Shown piece by piece: positions 1 through 10,211 of a DNA stretch of 64,000 nucleotides. The stretch spans positions 19,183,741 to 19,247,740 of the forward strand of contig OX336348.1 in assembly GCA_946902875.1 (NCBI GenBank), read 5' to 3'. The stretch is from Nematopogon swammerdamellus. Its lineage: Eukaryota > Arthropoda > Insecta > Lepidoptera > Adelidae. A model generated the notes under the pieces. It was not told where the DNA came from. It did no database searches and worked only from the letters and a program-made list of their open reading frames with translations. Within the stretch, counting starts at the first letter, position 1. Each line of letters starts with the position of its first letter. Position numbers and translations under genes: made by a program.

Positions 1-2
1 CT

Positions 3-158
3 TACATTATACCTCCAGAAGTCCTGTCAAAAATTACGAAAACTACGAGAACCGTAAATAGAGAAACAGAATCAACAGCTACAACTTCTACAGAACCATC
101 CACCTTCCCTGTGTCGGAAGAAGATGATGAGGAAATAATTCAATTAATTGAATTTTAA
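3..158 (+). CDS. C-terminal end of an unidentified protein (partial, 5' off window)
   Basis: The third forward frame is open from the window edge to TAA at 156-158, giving 51 residues. The segment is rich in Thr, Ser and Glu and ends in an acidic stretch (SEEDDEEIIQLIEF). An AATAAA lies 26 bases after the stop, so this looks like a genuine terminal exon rather than a chance ORF. I do not recognise the family. It could be the last exon of a host gene or the end of a transposase-like ORF. The other two forward frames close within the first 60 bases. Confidence 0.5.
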   Translation, partial: YIIPPEVLSKITKTTRTVNRETESTATTSTEPSTFPVSEEDDEEIIQLIEF

Positions 159-183
159 ATTACGCAAGTGTAAACATTGAATG

Positions 184-189
184 AATAAA
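184..189 (+). promoter_or_regulatory. Poly(A) signal AATAAA
   Basis: Canonical AATAAA 26 bases downstream of the TAA that closes the partial ORF at 3-158. A T-rich stretch follows at about 196-225. Confidence 0.45.
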
Positions 190-384
190 TCATTGATTAT
201 TTCAAATTTTATTTTATTATATCTTATTTTAAAAATGACGCTCTGAAAAAAATATTTAGTGACTTCTAGTGACTCTTTGAAGTAATTTTTTCCCCAATTC
301 TAGTGACTTTATGGCAATAGTTTGGTGACTTTCTTTTTTCCTAAGCGGCAACACTGGACCGAATTATCTTCGTTAGTACAGACC

Positions 385-480
385 GATTTAGCCGGGTGGT
401 TAAGACGTCTGGTCGGTCACACAAAATTGGTGGCAGGGACCGCGGATTCGAGGCTCGCAAAAGACGGACAAATATATTTT
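385..480 (+). repeat. tRNA-derived SINE head
   Basis: The stretch near 390 (GCCGGGTGGTTAAGACG) resembles an RNA polymerase III A box, and GGATTCGAGGC near 443 resembles a B box at tRNA-like spacing. This is the usual head of insect tRNA-derived SINEs. The body after about 480 is not recognised and the 3' end is not defined. Confidence 0.35.
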
Positions 481-894
481 GTATTTCCTACTCTCCTTAT
501 ATGCCTCTCTATCGCTTGTTACGCGCTCTCGCTTGCACACACAGGTTCAGATGGAACGTGACACTTTTTCGTTTGTGCAGCCGGTGTTCATCAATTTATA
601 AGACGTGACATCATCACGTCAAAAAACATTCAGTTGAAGTGAGAACCTCCTCCTTATTTGAAGTCGGTTGATAATAGAAAATCCAGGTAACATTTTAGAA
701 GGAGATTTTTTGAAGAATTATTCCAAGTTTTCATGTTTGATTTATTTGAATAGTCTCTAGCTAGGCACCACATACGACCAGTAGCCACATACGACCACAT
801 ACGCCTCGGGGTAACATTGCTCAGGGGGCCGAGGGCCCCCTGAGCTTGGGGGCCCCGGTGCACTGCACCGCCTAGCCCTATGATAGGCACGCCA

Positions 895-1200
895 CTTGAC
901 TGCATTGGAGGCTGTCCGTGGTTCAGATCACACGTAAAACTGTAGTTCCCTTAACTTCTCACCTTACTAGGTGGTAGGGTATATCCGCCCGGGTTGGTAC
1001 AACCGCACTGAATGAAACGACGGTTGAAACGGCTATGTAAATAGTTTGTGTTTTCGGTCCTGTTCAGTGTAGCCGGAACGACCGAAGGGAAGCACTGACC
1101 TGGCACCTAGTTCACGCGGTGTTATGGGCTGAAATCACTGATGTTGTAAGTGATGTAGCCAACTATCTGGTCTCGCTTGGTGTACACGAGCGAAGAAAAA
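895..1200 (+). repeat. SINE family A copy (5S-like/tRNA-like SINE body)
   Basis: Family A recurs across the window: forward here and at 5037-5250, 8400-8570, 15952-16055 and 28150-28250; reverse at 7060-7235 and 18225-18437. Shared landmarks are GTGGTTCGGAT near the head, CTTACTAGGTGGTAGGG, GTTCAGTGTAGCCGG and GTTATGGGCTGA, ending CCAACCGTGTCAGTTTCCATAAAA. This copy lacks the head and its 3' tail has diverged. Confidence 0.65.
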
Positions 1201-2236
1201 AAAAGATGTCAGGCAGCCGCTTGAAACTGGAAACAAATTGCCATCCGCCCCGCCCGGTCGGTTAAGTTGGAAGCCGGAAAAAAAAAATTTTATTTCGAAC
1301 GGTGAACGAGAATGGAAAAATGCACTTCCGATTTCAATGATTTTGAAATCGGATGGCATTTGTTTTTTTAGTCTTGTATGATGTGAAAAACGATGTTTGG
1401 GCCCGATTGTAATAAAATGAAGTATGGTTAAAAAAATGGTTATATTTTTCTTTATCAAACTGTAAAATATCAACCCAATTCTTAACTAGAAAACGAGAAA
1501 TCTTAAAAAAAAGTAGTGAAAAAACGATTACTAATTAAACTAAAAATCGATTAATGTACATACATGATTTTATACATTTAAAGATAAAAACGCTAGCACC
1601 AAATGAATAACTTAATTAAAGTAATTATATCCATTACAATTAACATTTTACAGTTAAAAAAACCTTCACATAATAATAAAAGGACCCTAGCATACATAGG
1701 AAATAATTTAATAATAAAAAAAGATGGCGGACGGCGGAAGTTTGTCGCGTCGTCGTCGTTGTAATTAAAAATATATATTTTTGTGTTTCTCGCGGTGCGA
1801 GAACTTATACAACAGACGTTAAAAGCTACAACAGAATTGGCTGTATACTCTAATGAGTTTTGCCTGTTTCGGGAGGAGACGAATTAATCTAAAAAAAAAA
1901 AATAAAGAGGTAGAGCTGTCATAGCTGTCAGTTGTATTTTCATTTCAATATTATTTACAAAACATAAATAACTACAATTCTGAAAAAGTTCACATTATAT
2001 TGGATTATTTTATTATTTTGAAGCAAACATCAACAGCAGATCTATAGAAGTGAATTTTGAGTGGGTAATAAATAAGCGGTGGGTCTGGTTGCTGCGCCTA
2101 TGTTATGTTATGTCTACAATATGATGATACGTCATTGACAATATGGTACCTAATAAATAATAATATGGTGGTTAGTTGGGCTAGGTACCAAGAACATATA
2201 GCACAGTTCTTGGACGACATTCTTATTATTATTACT
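1201..2236. other. AT-rich intergenic stretch, nothing recognised
   Basis: Mostly A/T-rich with several poly-A runs. A short GC-richer patch at 1725-1760 (GATGGCGGACGGCGG, then GTCGTCGTCG) might be a promoter or 5' UTR remnant, but no exon is evident. ORFs in this stretch are short and have no recognisable motif. Confidence 0.4.
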
Positions 2237-2640
2237 AGCTGTGCCCGCGACTACGTCCGCGTGGACTTGATCTTTCTCAGCCTGTTATAAAACGCAACGT
2301 GACTCTGTCTGTCCGCTCGTTAGTATGATTCAATTGTTCTGGTGTTTTTTAATTGGGCAGGTTATAGATTTGATTCTACCTACATAAGTGAAGCCGCAAC
2401 CAATGGTAATTTACAATCTACAATAACGCTTCTCTGTAAACTAAGTATATTAGAAGTAGAATATCCAGGAACACACAGATATGCACACAGCATATAAATT
2501 ATTTGAATAACTATACGGGAAAGAGCCACGTATAGCTGACCGTGCGAAAAGCAACTCAAACTTAGATCTAAGCCTGCTACCCAACCAATGACTGACAAAT
2601 CAGTAAGTCACAGCCTCAGGTCACAGCCTTCTCTTTATAA
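2237..2640 (-). mobile_element. Helitron fragment with the C-terminal end of the helicase
   Basis: On the minus strand 2380-2598 encodes a peptide containing AGLDLSLSCFSHGQLYVALSR, the conserved C-terminal motif of Helitron Rep/helicase proteins. The flanking DNA (CTAGCTGTGCCCGCGACTACG at 2237) is a terminal sequence repeated at 49965-50350. The rest of the helicase is absent, so this is a truncated or non-autonomous copy. Downstream of the motif the frame has drifted from the family pattern. Confidence 0.6.
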
Positions 2641-2712
2641 TACTTACATACTTAAATACTATTTTACTATTTATTAAATGCGTATATTTATACTAATCCT
2701 TCTTATGCTTCT

Positions 2713-3125
2713 TGGTGATTATCAACAGTCGACCGACCGCACCACTGAGCTACCGAGGGTTCCGTATCGCCATGTCACGGCTAGCGCCACTCGCCCATCT
2801 AGATGGCGTGTTATGAAATGCTTCATATTAGTTAAATGTCATGATTAGTTAAAATGCTTCACGCTCTATTCGGTAGATGGCGCGCGCGCATACACTTTTT
2901 TGGTTTCTTCTATGGGAACCTCCGTGAATTTTTAACTTTTTCTTATTTTTATTATTTGTTGTTATATCGGCCATAATAACACATATTCTGTGAAAATTTC
3001 AACGGGCTACCTAATACGGTTCAAGAGATACAGCCCTCGGACGGACGGACAGACAGACAGACAGACAGAGAGACGGCGCGGCGTAGGCTTAGTAATAGGG
3101 TCCCGTACCGGATACGGAACCCTAA
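2713..3125. repeat. Interspersed repeat with GGTTCCGTATC / GATACGGAACC ends, copy 1
   Basis: It matches 18400-18806 along about 410 bp, including a tRNA-like lead (ACCACTGAGCTACCGAG), a (GGAC)n/(AGAC)n microsatellite near 3035-3075 and the terminal TACGGAACCCTAAAAA. The outer AGGGTTCCGTATC and GATACGGAACCCT are inverted repeats, as in a MITE. The shared lead extends beyond the left inverted repeat, so the exact unit is uncertain. Confidence 0.6.
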
Positions 3126-3555
3126 AAACAGCCGAACGAGTCTGCGTAGAGATTTGACACCAACGGAACTAGGCAATGGAACTACTGGGGCCTGGCGGGC
3201 ACGTGGGTCACCAGACTTTTGATTCCGGTGCCTCCAAATGAAATAATGGCGCCTAAAATATCAAACGCTATTTAGACATCGCGATTAACGGTTGCTTATC
3301 ATATTTGTACGATTGTACACCCAGAGCTGTGTACTCAGACCGGGCTGGGGGATTAAGTAGTCCGCTTTGGAATGGAGATACCAATCTAGAGATTAGCCAC
3401 GAAGAAGTACAGATAGCGAGTTTAAATTAAATGGTGGAGACGTACAGTTAGTATCCTTATCAAATAACAATGTAAATAACAATCAAATAAAAAAAAAATG
3501 TATTGCATTTAAGTCATACATAGAGTAATACTTAATGCCTGTGGCATTTTTTTAA

Positions 3556-3945
3556 AGCGGCGGGTGGCCCAATTGTGTGGTCGTCGGCTTCTCTTCCAAG
3601 AGGTCCGAGGTTCGAATTCGATCGGCGTGTACCAATGAGTTTTTTCTGACGGAAAAAAAATACGTGCATACCTACACCTGCTGCTTCACCGATCAGAACC
3701 GGTGTAGAACTGAAGGTGCCTTCCCTTGCCCCTTACTAGGTGGTAGGCTCAAATTGTTGCCGACTGGGTTGGTACCATCGTACTGGATGGAAACTTAAAT
3801 GGCCGCATAGCAGACTCGACTGTTCCCTTCTAGTCCAGTACAGCCAGTAATCCAAAGGGATGTCGCCGGTATGGCACCTACCTTCTCGGAGGTGATACTG
3901 ACTGGTCGGAGCATGCGCTTTGGCCCCCCTGACCATCGATGTATA
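3556..3945 (+). repeat. SINE family B copy with tRNA-like head
   Basis: The head at 3558-3635 has an A-box-like GGTGGCCCAATTGTGTGG and a B-box-like GAGGTTCGAATTCG. The body includes CTTACTAGGTGGTAGG, CCAGTACAGCCAG and GGCACCTACCTTCTCGGAGG. The same body is present in reverse at 27725-27955. It shares the CTTACTAGGTGGTAGG motif with family A, so the two families may be related. Confidence 0.55.
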
Positions 3946-4118
3946 TGTACCTAAAGGTACTAGATGGCAGGTTTCATACATTAGAACGCCGCATAACAAT
4001 CGTCCACGGCGTTGATTGGTGGACGATTGAACGACAGTCGCTTGTTCACTGTCAGCGAGTGTGGTTGTTGTGTGTGTTGTACAGTGTGAGTGAGTGAGAC
4101 GGTGCGGTGCGCAACAAA

Positions 4119-4732
4119 ATGCCGTGTTGTGCATTTAAAAACTGCAATCACAACCACCGAAACTCCAAAAAGACGGATGGCATAACATATCACATGTAAG
4201 TACATCATATTTTTTTTTATTTCTTTCTTATTTATTTAGTTTAATTAATTTTTTAAGCCAGTATTAAATTTATCGATATCCGCAACGACGATTAGTCACT
4301 TCATCTCTTTCTAACTTATTGCATTGCTGCGTATCAATAGATTTGCTATTTCGTTCAGCCTACGTTCAAGTGCACGCACGTGTTAATAGCGCCGCCGTGA
4401 GTTCGAAAGGGATAAACGCGCGCGTTAGAAGATAGAAGCGCGAGCGTGCGTGCGTGCGTCATGCCAATTTCAACGGACTAGCCAGGGCCGCATTTAGAAG
4501 AATAATGAATATATGAAAGAGATGTATGTAGGTACTATAATGAAAAATAAGGTGCGATAAAAGTTTTAGAGGTGGAGAAAAGTCCTTGAGTGGTTCTCAT
4601 TATACAAGTGTCTTTATCTAATTTCTTTATACTTGGTCTAACACATCGTGTCTTATTGTACCATTAAAATATTTTTTTTATGTTTTCTTTTTCAGGTTTC
4701 CAAGTGACGTCACTACAAAGGAAAAGTGGTAA
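4119..4732 (+). pseudogene. THAP zinc-finger domain, two exons of a gene fragment
   Basis: Exon 1 (4119-4195) starts at ATG and encodes MPCCAFKNC followed by KKTDGITYH, ending at a strong donor GTAAGT. Exon 2 begins at 4696 after a pyrimidine-rich acceptor (TTTTTCAG) and reads FPSDVTTKEKW before an in-frame TAA at 4730, or before a weak donor at 4729. This is the opening of a C2CH THAP DNA-binding domain (first Cys pair, the IT-H strand and the FP-D-x-W segment). The second Cys-x2-His pair and the AVPxxF motif are not found nearby, so the gene is either truncated or continues through an unseen exon. THAP domains occur in host regulators and in P-element transposases; I cannot tell which this is. 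Confidence 0.6.
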
Positions 4733-5036
4733 AATATCACATATGGTAAAATATTACTTGTCTGCTTCGAGTTTGCCCAGAGTTTGCAGCTACCTCCGCC
4801 CGCGCTTCAGCACGCCGCGCCTCACGCTCACGCTGCAACCGCTAACGCCCAGCTCAGCACCGTTCGCATCGCTGCCGAGTAGCCACGTCCGTAATTTCGA
4901 TTTCAATTTCGTCCGCAAAATCATTTTATTTGAGATCAATTAACTCCGATGACCACCGACGATGGACCTTATATTTAAGTAAGATTTTATTCTAGTAAGT
5001 ACTCAGTCCTTTTAAGATATTCGATTCATGGGTCTA

Positions 5037-5250
5037 GCCCGCCCGGGTTTGCACCACCGCACTGAATGAAACGACAGTCGAAACGGCTATGTAAATAGTT
5101 TGTGTTTTCTGGCCAGTTCAGTGTAGCCGGCACGATCAAAGGGGGAAGCACTGACATGGCACCTCGTTCACCCGGTGTTATGGGCTAACATCACGGATGC
5201 TGTGGGTGACGTAGCCAACCGTGTCAGAGTCCATAAAAAAAAAATGCCAC
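5037..5250 (+). repeat. SINE family A copy, 5'-truncated
   Basis: It carries GCCCGGGTTTGCACCACCGC, GTTCAGTGTAGCCGGCACG, CCGGTGTTATGGGCTAACA and the 3' end CCAACCGTGTCAG, followed by an A-run. Confidence 0.65.
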
Positions 5251-5331
5251 CGGCGTATTTAGGTAATAAATAAGTTTTGTATTTTTCTTAACTAGTATTT
5301 GTATTAAATGTAAGTTATATTAGGTAAGTAA

Positions 5332-5415
5332 GGGGGCGTTCATAAACCACGTGACCAGACGTGATCCGGACTTCTTCCCCCTAAATCTGTCGCGTGGTTT
5401 ATGAATGCTCCCCCC
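5332..5415. mobile_element. 84-bp MITE with terminal inverted repeats
   Basis: The ends GGGGGCGTTCATAAACCACG and CGTGGTTTATGAATGCTCCCCC are near-perfect inverted repeats around a short core. The size and TIRs suit a minimal MITE. No clear target duplication was seen. Confidence 0.55.
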
Positions 5416-6928
5416 TCAGGCCACCGAAAAAGCCTTTTTTTATCCTGAACTTAATTAATTAGTTAATTTAATCATAAACTTAATAGTAATTAGTCACTTA
5501 GTTAATTTAATAATAAACAATATAACACTCCTTTCAATTTTTTTTATTCCTGCATTTATTGCATAAGATCGCATTTACGAAAAATAGCTGAATTAATAAT
5601 CAAACGTAAATAACGTAATATTACGTATCTAAACATAAATAAGTCACATTAAAATAAACGTTTGGATTCGAAAAAAGACCTGTCAATTATACGTACGACA
5701 TTTTGAGGTTAATTTTTTGAAAATTTAATAAATATTGTGAGGATCAGTGAGGATGAGTTCAGATGACCCTGAAGGGTCTCTCGGTCTGCCGCCCAACCTG
5801 GAAGTGCACGAAGATATCCAATGTGATGAGATATATTCAGACACGGAACTTCAACAACCATCGAAAAATCATGGAGGAAAACGTCCACGGCTACCATCCG
5901 AAGAAGAAGAAGATGAAGACTTCACAATGGTCAGTAAGAAAGGCAAAAAGGTTTTAAGGAAAACATCTCAGATCGATGAAAATAAGAGAGAGCATGATAC
6001 ATCTAGACAGGTGCAAATCAGTTGCAAGGAAAAATTACCGAAACAAATTGGTTTAGCCAAATTACTAAAAACTGCGAATATTTCCGAAATTTTAAAAGTG
6101 AAGTATACATCCCCATTTAAAGCACTAATTCACTGTGGTACGAGCGAAACGATCTCAAAACTCATGGAGAGCCAAGTCCTGAAACAAAACGGAATGACTT
6201 GTGTGCGAGTTGATGAAGTGCCATATTCCTACGGAGTTGTAAGGAATATTGATATTGGCATTGAGGAGAAGGAAATTATGGAAATAATGAAGTCGGAAGT
6301 AGAAATAGTTTCGGTGAAGAGACTACAGATAGTGGAGGATTTAGTGCGATAGTTTGTATGGACACCCTGCATTTTTACTTAGAAGGCTCATACTTGCAAC
6401 AGTTGTTCCTTAGGTGCTCTTAAGTGGATTTCCACCGGTAGACATCGGGGGTCACCGCGGGGGTGGCGGGGGGAGGGGGTGGAAGTTTGCTTCTGCCGCG
6501 CTTCACTTTGTACCGTATTCCTTCAAAACTATAGGTATTAGGGCAAGTGCGATGTCATTTTCGGATAACTCAAGGATGACGGATTCATTTCTGGAAGAAA
6601 CATTTTGCCTTTCCATACAAAAAAATATAAATATTAGGCAAAACTCACAAAACGTGAAAATATTTTTTTTAAATAAACGTCGTTTACTTTTGAACTACTG
6701 AAGATAAACATATATAAAAAATAGTTTCTAAAAGCTGCATTTACCAGAATTACAAATATATAAATTTTATCGGGATGGAGTAATAATAAGTGAGTGAAAA
6801 AAAATTCAAAACAGTGCGGTGTATTTACATTTTGAGGCGAACATAGCGAAAACAGTACCTAGGTGATACGTGATAATTATTATTATTATACATTTGTAAA
6901 ATTATTGCTAATTAAACATTAAATTATT

Positions 6929-6966
<38 letters not shown>

Positions 6967-7059
6967 CAAATACACACACACATAGGTACCTACCTTACCC
7001 ATGTTTGTGATTTCTACCTAAAGTAAATGCTTTATATTTATTACCATGTCGTCATTTTT

Positions 7060-7235
7060 TTTTTCATGGAAACTGACACGGTTGGCTACATCACCTACAA
7101 CATCCGTGATGTCAGCCCATAACACCGGGTGAACTAGGTGCCATGTCAGTGCTTCTCTTCATTTCGCGCCGGCTACACTGAACTGGACGGAAAACACGAA
7201 CTATTCGCATAGCCGTTTCAACCGAAGTTCTATTA
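7060..7235 (-). repeat. SINE family A copy in the left arm of the foldback element
   Basis: Reverse orientation, with CATGGAAACTGACACGGTTG at the 3' end. Its partner lies in forward orientation at 8400-8570, so the SINE was in the arm sequence before or when the inverted structure formed. Confidence 0.65.
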
Positions 7236-7519
7236 ATTTCATAAAGTACTATTAACAGTTTATATTAATTCTATTAATTTGTAGATTATTTATTAGGTAC
7301 GTAGTACGTACCTATGCCTACTTACCTATATCCATTAGAGCCGAGGAGCGGGCGGGGGATAGCTGCGGGGTGCGTTTGATTCTAGTCGCCCCCCGCGCCG
7401 CAATAAGAGCGACAGTCTAAAAAATATATCCAGATAAAAACGTGGCACTGGACAAAAAACACTGGTGTCTGCTACGGCCAAAATACCTAAAGGCTGAGGG
7501 AATTTCCCAAGGGACAATT

Positions 7520-8254
7520 CAAACAAAGAAGGACTGTTGCACTTGCTTTCTCCTACGCAAACGAAATTGAGAATGAGAAAGAAGTTTGCATCACGGATGG
7601 GCCAAATATTTTCACCAACATCACCCGTGCCCGTGACACACAGCGATTAGCCCCGTGTAATCATGAAGAGGCGGATACTCGCATGATGGTGCATCTGTCT
7701 AACGCTGTCGCTCAAGGCTTAACAAAAATTATGCTACGTACTGTAGATACCGATGTCGTCGTGCTAGCAGTTGCACAGATGCAAAAATTACCTCAGCTTG
7801 AAGAGCTGTGGGTGCACATAGGTACTGGAAAACACCACCACGTACCTTTCAGTCAGTCAGTCAGTCAGTCAGCGTGTCCACTGCTGGGCATACGCCTCTC
7901 CAATTTTCCTCCAGTCCTCCCGGCCTTCATCGGTACGGAACCACTGCTTTCCGCCAGTACCTTTGCTGCCATGATATTGCGACTTCGATAGGTAAAGACT
8001 TAAATGTTTGCATTACCTATACCTATATTAAGTATAGACACAATTTAGATGCTTTTTACTATAATGTAATTTTTTTACAGTACCACAGAGAGCGAGGGCC
8101 TTGCTCTGTTTCATGCGTTTTCCGGGTGTGACACTGTCTCTTGCTTCAGTGCCTTTCCCGCTTTAACTGAGAGTTTGGTGTCAGCGACTGAAGGGCGGCT
8201 CGAAGAGGCAATGACTACGATTGAAAAATACGTCGTTATTTTATATGACAGGTA
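7520..8254 (+). pseudogene. Captured fragment of a conserved invertebrate gene (HEEADTR...DTDVVVLA...FHAFSGCDT)
   Basis: The frame through 7662 reads HEEADTRMMVHL, then RTVDTDVVVLAVAQ, ELWVHIGTGKHHH and, after a small insertion, CHDIATSI. A donor at about 7992 (GTAAAG) and an acceptor near 8088 lead into GLALFHAFSGCDTVSCF, ending at a stop near 8252. This motif series occurs in long uncharacterised proteins of insects and cnidarians; their function is unknown to me. Intron retention shows capture at DNA level. Only the middle of the gene is present, inside the foldback element at 6332-9258. Confidence 0.55.
7850..7956. mobile_element. 107-bp insertion with 8-bp target duplication GTACCTTT
   Basis: GTACCTTT occurs at 7842-7849 and 7957-7964. 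Removing one copy and the 107 bp between them restores the reading frame of the captured gene (GKHHH joined to CHDIA through VPLLP). The insert opens with (CAGT)n and reads GCGTGTCCACTGCTGGGCATA, a sequence I associate with a common lepidopteran short repeat. The 8-bp duplication would suit an hAT-like MITE or a SINE. Confidence 0.6.
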
Positions 8255-8399
8255 GATTTACTAATATTTTTTGAAGTGGATACTTCTTTGTTCGCCATAT
8301 GGGCCCCCCTTTTCAGAGCATCTACGTCACATCCGGAACGACTTTTTTAACTAATATAACTAATATAAACTGTTAATAGAACTTTATGAAATTAATAGA

Positions 8400-8570
8400 A
8401 CTTCGGCCGAAACGGCTATGTGAATAGTTCGTGTTTTCCGTCGAGTTCAGTGTAGCCGGCGCGAAATGAAAGAAAGCACTGGCATGGCACCTAGTTTACC
8501 TGGTGTTATGGGCTGACACCACGGACGTTGTAGGTGATGTAACCAATCGTGTCAGTTTCTATAAAAAAAA
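8400..8570 (+). repeat. SINE family A copy in the right arm of the foldback element
   Basis: Forward copy (GTTCAGTGTAGCCGGCGCG through CCAATCGTGTCAGTTTC), the inverted partner of 7060-7235. Confidence 0.65.
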
Positions 8571-10211
8571 ATTTACTTTAGATAGCAATAGCAATCACAA
8601 ACATGGGTAAGGTAGGTATATGTGTGTGTATGTGAGGGTGGGTGTGTGTGTATGTGAATAATTTAATGTTTAATTGGCAATAATTTTACAAATGTATAAT
8701 TATAATAATTATCACGTAACTGTTTTCAATTCACTACCACCTAGGTACTGTTTTCGCTATGTTCGCCTCAAAATGTAAATACACCACACTGTTTTGATTT
8801 TTTTTCACTCACTTATTATTACTCCATCCCAATAAAATTTGGATATTTGTAATCCAGGTAAATGCAACTTTTAGAAAATATTTTTTATTTATGTTTATCT
8901 TTAGTAGGTCAAAAGTAAACGACGTTTATTAAAAAAAAATATTTTCACGTTTTGTGAGTTTTGCCTAATATCTATATTTTTTGTATCGAAAGGCAAAATG
9001 TTTCTTCCAGAAATGAATCCGTCATCCTTGTGTTATCCGAAAATGATACCGCACTTGCCCTAATACCTATAGTTTTGAAGGAATATGGTACAAAGTGAAG
9101 CGCGGCAGAAGCAAACTTCCACCCCCTCCCCCCGCCACCCCCGCGGTGACCCCCGATGTCTACCGGTGGAAATCCACTCAGGAGCACCTAAGGAACAACT
9201 GTTGCAAGTATGAGCCTTCTAAGTAAAAATGCAGGGTATATCGCACTAAATCCTCCACTAAGAAGAAAATTACCTACGGAGAATGGTCAGAGAGTGAAGC
9301 TATTCGAATATGTTTTAAAGGAGCAGTGTTACCCAAATTTGTCTACACTTTTGACAGCAGATGTGTTGTGGAGGCGTATACGTTTCCAGTCACCCAGTGC
9401 TCTGGATGTTGGCGGTTTGGGCACACACGTAAAATGTGCCCTACAGATAAGAAGGTGTGCCCAAAATGTGGTGGCAAACACGACAATTGCGAAACGTTGG
9501 ACTTTGTGTGTATAAATTGCAGAGGTAATCATATGGCACTGTCCAAAGTTTGTCCTGTATTTATCAAGGAAAAAGAGGTTCGAAACATTATGTCAAAATG
9601 TAACTGCACCTATAAAATGGCACTCCAAAAACGCAGCTCTACAAGAAATATGACAAATCCGCAGGTAAACAAGCAACTGTCTACTCAGTCTGACCAGACC
9701 CCTCCATCTATTATGACCCCTCCATCTCTTACGACCCCTCCAGCTATTACGACCCCTCCATCTCTTACGACCCCTCCAGCTATTACGACCCCTCCATATA
9801 TTACGACCCCTCAAAATCGTTATTCAGCCCCCATACCTTCTACGAGCGCCCATCCCTGCACCTTCGCTCTTCCATCCTCCCAATATGTTCACCAGCATAG
9901 ATCTACAGATTCAATACAATCTAAGCGAGATTATGCCAGCGTAGTAAAGACAGGCCCGAGTACTAAGAAACAAATGTTTCCTCCGACTCAAGACGAGAGC
10001 ACAAGCAATAAGGAGAAACCAGAAATACCTGAGAGAAGAAATACTTCGGAGAGATGGAACAGAGTTCTGAAGCGTATTCAGGAAATTGTAATGGATTCAG
10101 AAAATTGGGGAGAGAAAATTATGGAAATTTTCAAAGTTGCAGTTAAAGAGATTTTCAGTATGTTGACAGAATATATTTCAGAATCTTCGTTGTTAAATTT
10201 ATTTACTAACA

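Larger units (their letters stand above)
6332..9258. mobile_element. Foldback-like DNA element with about 0.93-kb inverted arms, inserted in LINE ORF1
   Basis: TA dinucleotides at 6330-6331 and 9259-9260 flank an element whose ends are GTGGAGGATTTAGTGCGATA and its reverse complement. The inverted similarity continues for about 0.93 kb on each side (6332 to about 7265, and about 8355 to 9258) and includes a (CA)n tract and a copy of SINE family A in each arm. The roughly 1.1-kb centre carries a captured gene fragment with an intron. No transposase is visible. The TA target suggests mobilisation by an IS630/Tc1/mariner-type enzyme. Confidence 0.75.

Noticed and set aside
3736..4208. Minus-strand ORFs of 132 and 75 aa
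   Set aside because: They run through SINE family B and antisense to the THAP exon; no motif of their own.
9593..9814. Minus-strand Arg/Gly/Trp-rich ORF (RGRNSWRGRKRW)
   Set aside because: Shadow of the Thr/Pro tandem repeat in LINE ORF1 on the plus strand.
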